A stretch of DNA of 17,697 nucleotides from JAWWBS01 sp033720815. Lineage in GTDB: Bacteria; Pseudomonadota; Gammaproteobacteria; Natronospirales; JAJUFS01. Location of the stretch: assembly GCA_033720815.1 (NCBI GenBank), contig JAWWBT010000033.1:1-17697 (forward strand), written 5' to 3'. Below are positions 14,577 through 17,697 of the stretch, in pieces. How positions within the stretch are numbered: position 1 is the first letter of the stretch; the number at the start of each line of letters is the position of its first letter. Both the position numbers and the translations under genes were made by a program. The notes under the pieces are model-generated. The model was not told the DNA's origin. It was given only the letters and a program-made list of their open reading frames with translations, and did not search any database.

Positions 14577-16994
14577 TCAGATATCCAGGTTGGATACCTC
14601 GAGCGCATTCTTCTCGATGAATTCGCGGCGCGGTTCCACGTTATCACCCATCAGCGTGGTGAAGACCTCGTCGGAGGCAACCGCATCCTCGATGCGTACC
14701 TGCAACAGGCGGCGCACGTGCGGATCCATGGTGGTTTCCCACAGCTGTTCCGGGTTCATCTCGCCAAGACCCTTGTAGCGCTGCACGTTCTGGCCGCGCT
14801 TGGCTTCATCCATCAACCAGTGAATGGCCTCGCGGAAGGAATTCACCGGGTAGGTCTTGTCGTTGCGCTTCACGTAGGCGCCATCACCCAGGAGCCCGAC
14901 GATCTTCTCGCCCAGCTCGGCGATGTGCTTGTACTCCGCAGAGGCGAAGAATTCACGCTGGATGAGTTTCTCGTAGGTGATGCCATGATGAATGCGCAGC
15001 ACCTGGATCACGTGGCCATCGTCTTCCGGCGCGTTGATGATATTCAGCTTGTACTGCGTGGCGCTGTCCTGCGACGCGTTCATGCGGGTCTGGAGGTCGT
15101 GGATCCAGTCGCCAAGAAACGCCTTGTCGTCGAACTGCTGCTCGGTGACGGACGGCAGGTAGATCAGTTTCTGCAACAGGGTTTCGTCGTAACGACGTGC
15201 CCAGCGCTTGATCATTGCCAGGACGCGCATGTAATGGTTGGCCAGTTCCTCGAAGGCATCCGCCGCAATGGCCGGTGCATCGGCGTTGAGGTGCAGCTCG
15301 GCACCATCCAGTGCCTGCGCCAGCAGGTAGGAATTCAGCTCGGCATCATCCTTGACGTAGACCTCCTGCTTGCCCTTCTTCACCTTGTACAGCGGCGGCT
15401 GGGCAATATACACGTGACCGCGCTCGATGAGTTCCGGCATCTGGCGATAGAAGAAAGTCAGCAGCAGGGTGCGGATGTGCGAACCGTCGACGTCGGCGTC
15501 GGTCATGATGATGATGCGGTGGTAGCGCAGCTTGTCCGGGTCGAACTCGTCCTTGCCGATGCCGCAACCCAGCGCGGTGATCAGCGTGCCGACTTCGGCG
15601 GAACTCAGCATCTTGTCGAAGCGGGCCTTCTCGACGTTCAGGATCTTGCCCTTCAGCGGCAGGATGGCCTGGAACTTGCGGTCTCGGCCCTGCTTCGCGG
15701 AACCACCTGCGGAGTCACCCTCCACCAGGTACAGCTCGGACTGCGCCGGGTCGCGTTCCTGGCAATCGGCCAGCTTGCCCGGCAGGCCGGCGATATCCAG
15801 CGCGCCCTTGCGGCGGGTCATTTCGCGCGCCTTGCGAGCCGCTTCGCGGGCACGCGCTGCGTCGATGACCTTGGAGACGATCGACTTGGCGTTCTGCGGG
15901 AATTCCAGCAGGTATTCGGCCAGTTTCTCCGACATCACGGAATCGACGATGCTCTTGACCTCTGAGCTGACCAGCTTGTCCTTGGTCTGCGAGGAGAACT
16001 TCGGATCCGGGACCTTCACGGAAACAACGGCAGTAAGGCCTTCACGGGCGTCATCACCCGACATGTTGACCTTTTCGCGCTTCAGCAGCCCTTCCGATTC
16101 CATGTAATTGTTCAGCGTGCGCGTCAGCGCGGCACGGAAACCGGCGAGGTGGGTACCACCATCGCGCTGCGGAATGTTGTTGGTGAAGCAGAAGACGTTT
16201 TCCTGGTAGGAATCGTTCCACTGGAGGGCCACTTCGACCGTCACATCATCCCTATCTACTTGAAAATAAAAGGGATTTTCATGAAGTGGCGTCTTGTTGC
16301 GGTTGAGATGCTCGACGAAGGCACGGATGCCGCCCTCGTATTCGAAGACATCTTCTTCTTCGCTGCGCTCGTCGATCAGGTGCACACGAACGCCGGAATT
16401 CAGGAACGACAGTTCGCGCAGGCGCTTCGCCAGGATGTCGTAGTGATATTCGGTGTTGGTGAAGATTTCCTTGCTGGGCTTGAAGCGGATCTTCGTACCG
16501 GTCTCGTCGGTGTCGGATACCGGGGTAAGTTCCGTCACCGGTTCGCCCATGCGGTATTCCTGCTCGTACTGCTTGCCGTCGCGCTTGATCTCCAGGAAGA
16601 GCTGCTCGGAGAGCGCATTGACGACCGAGACGCCCACGCCGTGCAGGCCGCCGGACACCTTGTAGGAATTGTCGTCGAACTTACCGCCGGCATGCAGGAC
16701 CGTCATGATGACTTCGGCTGCCGGTCGCCCTTCTTCCGGATGCATGTCGACCGGGATGCCGCGGCCATCGTCGAAGACCGTCACGGAATCATCGGCATGC
16801 AGGATCACGGTAACGCCCGAGCAATAGCCGGCCAGCGCTTCGTCGATGGAGTTATCGACAACCTCGAACACCATGTGGTGGAGACCGGTACCGTCATCGG
16901 TATCACCGATGTACATTCCCGGGCGCTTGCGGACAGCTTCAAGGCCCTTCAGAACCTTGATATTGCTGGAATCGTAGGTCTTCTTCTCGGTCAT
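14577..16994 (-). CDS. gyrB: DNA gyrase subunit B
   Basis: GyrB is the ATPase subunit of gyrase, which introduces negative supercoils in the cytoplasm together with GyrA. The product has 805 residues (E. coli 804), consistent with the longer gammaproteobacterial form that carries an insert in the TOPRIM region. The GHKL ATPase has FEVVDNSIDEALAG with Glu44 and Asn48, DDGRGIPVD, and GGLHGVGVSVVNALS. The TOPRIM domain has EGDSAGG (425-431) and MTDADVDGSH, which hold the metal-binding acidic residues. The C-terminus ALEVSNLDI is typical. The start at 16994 has a GGGG-containing ribosome site 8 bases upstream and a clear promoter at 17021-17029. The Asp and Lys usually mutated in quinolone-resistant GyrB (EGDSAGG and LPLKGK) are in the ordinary state. 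Confidence 0.98.
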   Translation of the reverse strand: MTEKKTYDSSNIKVLKGLEAVRKRPGMYIGDTDDGTGLHHMVFEVVDNSIDEALAGYCSGVTVILHADDSVTVFDDGRGIPVDMHPEEGRPAAEVIMTVLHAGGKFDDNSYKVSGGLHGVGVSVVNALSEQLFLEIKRDGKQYEQEYRMGEPVTELTPVSDTDETGTKIRFKPSKEIFTNTEYHYDILAKRLRELSFLNSGVRVHLIDERSEEEDVFEYEGGIRAFVEHLNRNKTPLHENPFYFQVDRDDVTVEVALQWNDSYQENVFCFTNNIPQRDGGTHLAGFRAALTRTLNNYMESEGLLKREKVNMSGDDAREGLTAVVSVKVPDPKFSSQTKDKLVSSEVKSIVDSVMSEKLAEYLLEFPQNAKSIVSKVIDAARAREAARKAREMTRRKGALDIAGLPGKLADCQERDPAQSELYLVEGDSAGGSAKQGRDRKFQAILPLKGKILNVEKARFDKMLSSAEVGTLITALGCGIGKDEFDPDKLRYHRIIIMTDADVDGSHIRTLLLTFFYRQMPELIERGHVYIAQPPLYKVKKGKQEVYVKDDAELNSYLLAQALDGAELHLNADAPAIAADAFEELANHYMRVLAMIKRWARRYDETLLQKLIYLPSVTEQQFDDKAFLGDWIHDLQTRMNASQDSATQYKLNIINAPEDDGHVIQVLRIHHGITYEKLIQREFFASAEYKHIAELGEKIVGLLGDGAYVKRNDKTYPVNSFREAIHWLMDEAKRGQNVQRYKGLGEMNPEQLWETTMDPHVRRLLQVRIEDAVASDEVFTTLMGDNVEPRREFIEKNALEVSNLDI

Positions 16995-17020
16995 AAACTC
17001 AGCCCCAAAACAGACGGGTC

Positions 17021-17029
17021 AGTATAACA
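17021..17029 (-). promoter_or_regulatory. Extended -10 promoter of gyrB
   Basis: The minus strand reads TGTTATACT, an extended -10 element (TGn plus TATACT). No good -35 hexamer lies 16-18 bp upstream, which fits an extended -10 promoter. The surrounding sequence is AT-rich. Predicted start near 17014 gives a leader of about 20 bases. A promoter just before gyrB would let it be expressed apart from recF. Confidence 0.7.
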
Positions 17030-17058
17030 CTTTATTAATAGGTTTTTACCCTGTCTTG

Positions 17059-17088
17059 AACCGCTGAAAGCCTTGTAACCAGCGGGTT
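17059..17088. repeat. Imperfect inverted repeat between recF and gyrB
   Basis: AACCGCTG (17059-17066) pairs with CAGCGGGTT (17080-17088) with one bulged base and a 13-base loop. There is no T-tract on either side, so it is not a convincing terminator. The 170 bp between recF and gyrB otherwise hold the gyrB promoter and one parS site. Confidence 0.35.
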
Positions 17089-17146
17089 TGCGGAGGATGT
17101 GCCGGAGGGGACGCGGGGACGCGAAATAGGGGTGATTCGAGGTCAC

Positions 17147-17162
17147 TGTTCCACGTGGAACA
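17147..17162. promoter_or_regulatory. parS-type centromere site 1 (ParB binding)
   Basis: TGTTCCACGTGGAACA is a perfect 16-bp palindrome matching the bacterial chromosomal parS consensus (TGTTNCACGTGNAACA). It lies 2 bp beyond the recF stop codon, in the recF-gyrB intergenic region. In bacteria with ParABS systems, parS sites cluster near oriC and load ParB for origin segregation. Confidence 0.9.
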
Positions 17163-17164
17163 CA

Positions 17165-17697
17165 TCATTTTTCAATTTTCGTGACCTTTCCCTGTTCCAC
17201 GTGGAACACACGGCCGGAGGCCAGCCCCGTCCGTTCGATATCGGAGTGATCAATCGCGGTGAGGACCTGCTGGACTTGCTGGCGTCCGAGCAGCTCGAGA
17301 AATCGCGCGAGACGATCCCCATCCAGTTCGGCCGCCAGGTCATCGACGAGCAGGAGGCTACGACGGCCGGTCCCCTCCCCGAACATCTTGACCTGGGCGA
17401 GCCACAGCGCGCCGGCCAGCATTTTCTGTTGGCCCCGGCTGACTCGCTCCGTTGCTGGTATACCCTCCGACGTGATGCGGATATCCGCCCTGTGCGGTCC
17501 GGGCCGGGTATTGCCGAATTCCCGGTCCCGATCGTGGCTCTTTTCGATCGAATCCCGATAGCTCTCGTCCTGGGCCCAGCCGCGACGGTAAGAAAGCTCG
17601 ATCGGTATTTCCGGTAAGGCGGCCTGCAAGTATTCCGCGCAGGTTTCCTGTAATGACCCAAAATAGGCCTTCCGCAACTGGTGCAGCTCCTCACCCG
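17165..17697 (-). CDS. recF: DNA replication and repair protein RecF (partial, C-terminal part)
   Basis: The last 177 codons of recF are present; the gene continues beyond the right edge. RecF is an SMC-like ATPase that binds gapped DNA and helps load RecA with RecO and RecR. The visible part contains the GPHRAD segment, the ABC signature SRGQQK and the Walker B-like LLLVDDLAAELD, in the expected order for the C-terminal half. The frame is open to the window edge, so the TTG at 17677 is not the real start. The last codons (FHVEQ) are written by a parS palindrome. Overlapping frames on the same strand are shadows. Position before gyrB fits the dnaA-dnaN-recF-gyrB order, so dnaN and dnaA are expected outside the window. 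Confidence 0.96.
   Translation of the reverse strand, partial: GEELHQLRKAYFGSLQETCAEYLQAALPEIPIELSYRRGWAQDESYRDSIEKSHDRDREFGNTRPGPHRADIRITSEGIPATERVSRGQQKMLAGALWLAQVKMFGEGTGRRSLLLVDDLAAELDGDRLARFLELLGRQQVQQVLTAIDHSDIERTGLASGRVFHVEQGKVTKIEK
17193..17208. promoter_or_regulatory. parS-type centromere site 2, inside the recF coding end
   Basis: This is an exact second copy of TGTTCCACGTGGAACA, 46 bp from the first. It lies within the last codons of recF and encodes VFHVEQ on the minus strand. Two perfect 16-bp copies so close together are far beyond chance in a window of this size. Confidence 0.9.

Noticed and set aside
14502..15965. Long open frame of 487 codons on the plus strand opposite gyrB
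   Set aside because: It is a shadow of gyrB with no family features, and it begins at the plsC/gyrB terminator.

Overview
The window reads as chromosomal DNA of a gammaproteobacterium of moderately high G+C. The evidence is: a GyrB of gammaproteobacterial length (805 aa); a two-subunit glycyl-tRNA synthetase (glyQS); a glnA-ntrB-ntrC block with an adenylylatable glutamine synthetase and a textbook sigma-54/NtrC promoter; an MSHA-type pilus operon; and the gene order recF-gyrB-plsC-gmhB-glyS-glyQ, which resembles the origin-proximal order known from Pseudomonas. MSHA genes are not typical of Pseudomonas, so a different gammaproteobacterial lineage is more likely. I cannot name the genus.

Layout, left to right. 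(1) 1-4401, plus strand: the 3' end of an MSHA-type pilus operon, with the tail of an mshC-like pilin, then mshD, mshO, mshP and mshQ. All are joined by short overlaps, suggesting translational coupling. MshQ carries Ig-like and IPT/TIG-like domains in front of its conserved C-terminal region. (2) 4436-9889, minus strand: glnA, a DUF4124 exported protein, ntrB, ntrC and a thioredoxin-fold lipoprotein. glnA has a near-perfect sigma-54 promoter (9939-9955) with a perfect NtrC operator (10006-10022) and a degenerate second one upstream. A second NtrC-type operator overlaps the ntrB start (7701-7717). Two hairpins, one with a T-rich tail, separate glnA from the genes after it. (3) 10182-14505, plus strand: glyQ, glyS, gmhB and plsC, tightly packed and ending at a bidirectional terminator (14524-14554). 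(4) 14577-17697, minus strand: gyrB and the 3' part of recF. Two identical perfect palindromes of the parS type (ParB-binding centromere sites) lie at the recF stop codon, 46 bp apart.

How the genes work together. Region 1 makes minor pilins and a large surface protein for an adhesive or twitching pilus. Region 2 is the nitrogen-assimilation circuit: NtrB phosphorylates NtrC, and NtrC-P drives sigma-54 transcription of glnA and probably tunes its own operon. Region 3 combines translation (GlyRS), LPS heptose synthesis (GmhB) and phospholipid synthesis (PlsC). Region 4 is replication and topology machinery with chromosome-segregation sites, so oriC (with dnaN and dnaA) probably lies just beyond the right edge.

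Nearly all the DNA is accounted for; no gene-free stretch exceeds 300 bp. I saw no CRISPR array, transposase, tRNA, rRNA or phage gene, and no clear sign of a wholly new defence or mobile system. The most interesting signals are the parS pair, the nitrogen regulatory sites and the unusual MshQ domain make-up.
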